DNA of 60,434 bases. Origin: Bacteroidota bacterium (lineage in GTDB: Bacteria; Bacteroidota; Bacteroidia; B-17B0; Aurantibacillaceae). The DNA lies in NCBI GenBank assembly GCA_016711805.1, contig JADJSH010000044.1, positions 1 to 60,434 of the forward strand, given 5' to 3'. A program made the translations under genes and the position numbers. Position 1 is the first letter of the stretch, and each line of letters starts with the position of its first letter. The notes below the pieces were generated by a model that saw nothing but the letters and a program-made list of their open reading frames with translations, had not been told where the DNA came from and did no database searches. Below, one piece after another: positions 60,367 to 60,434 of the stretch.

Positions 60367-60434
60367 GAGTGTAACAAAGATTGAAATATCAAAGAATAAT
60401 AAGCATACAGGCTATTGATACTTATAGCAGACGA

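Noticed and set aside
51860..60434. Right-hand attachment site matching the tRNA 3' end
   Set aside because: I looked for a second copy of TCGAATCACTCTCCCGCT in the window and did not find one; the far end must lie outside.

Overview
The window is low-GC DNA from a Bacteroidota bacterium. The evidence is a type IX secretion (T9SS) and gliding signature: a PorP/SprF start, type A and type B sorting domains, and GldB. It also carries families largely typical of the phylum (DUF2851, DUF3127, M43 metalloprotease with PKD-like modules, Lys/Ala-tailed TopA) and a promoter matching the phylum's TTTG-N19-TAnnTTTG pattern. The order cannot be fixed from sequence alone.

Layout. 1-8886 (minus): a tight secretion cluster of a giant tail-fibre-like surface protein, two proteins with type B sorting domains (one an M43 metalloprotease with PKD-like repeats) and a PorP/SprF-family partner. 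9117-16664 (minus): a long collinear run of miaB, a sigma-54 activator, an M16 peptidase homologue, a c-type cytochrome, a DinB-fold protein, DUF2851, PspC and a TrkA-type potassium channel. 16977-26698: topA with a good terminator, then secreted proteins of unknown role, an LpxR-like lipid A deacylase, a hotdog thioesterase and a type A sorting-domain protein. 26836-36693: a VOC protein, a TPR-CHAT protease-like gene, a VWA protein, Tex, an SRPBCC protein and a SprT-like protein. 36770-43592: gldB, a beta-barrel protein, nadE, folB, ansA, DUF3127, a stand-alone SpoIIE phosphatase domain and DUF2461. 43690-48097: two paralogous secreted proteins with very long Lys/Ala/Glu helices and C-terminal TPR-like ends. 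48335-51473: a phospholipase D-family lipoprotein, an aminotransferase with an internal deletion and a small membrane protein.

At 51788 lies an initiator tRNA-Met with its own promoter and terminator. A large serine recombinase is read toward it and ends inside it. From there to the right edge the DNA looks like an integrated element: small proteins, an XRE regulator, an excisionase-like HTH protein, two-TM and unknown proteins, and a pair formed by an exported caspase-like (clan CD) protein and a beta-repeat-like protein. No right-hand attachment site was found in the window.

A global caveat: about 20 genes are broken by one-base shifts, often in homopolymers, and this includes essential topA and folB. 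Unpolished long-read consensus error explains this better than mass gene decay, so disrupted genes are annotated over their inferred full span. The exception most likely to be real is the aminotransferase, which has lost about 25 residues including its catalytic Asp region.
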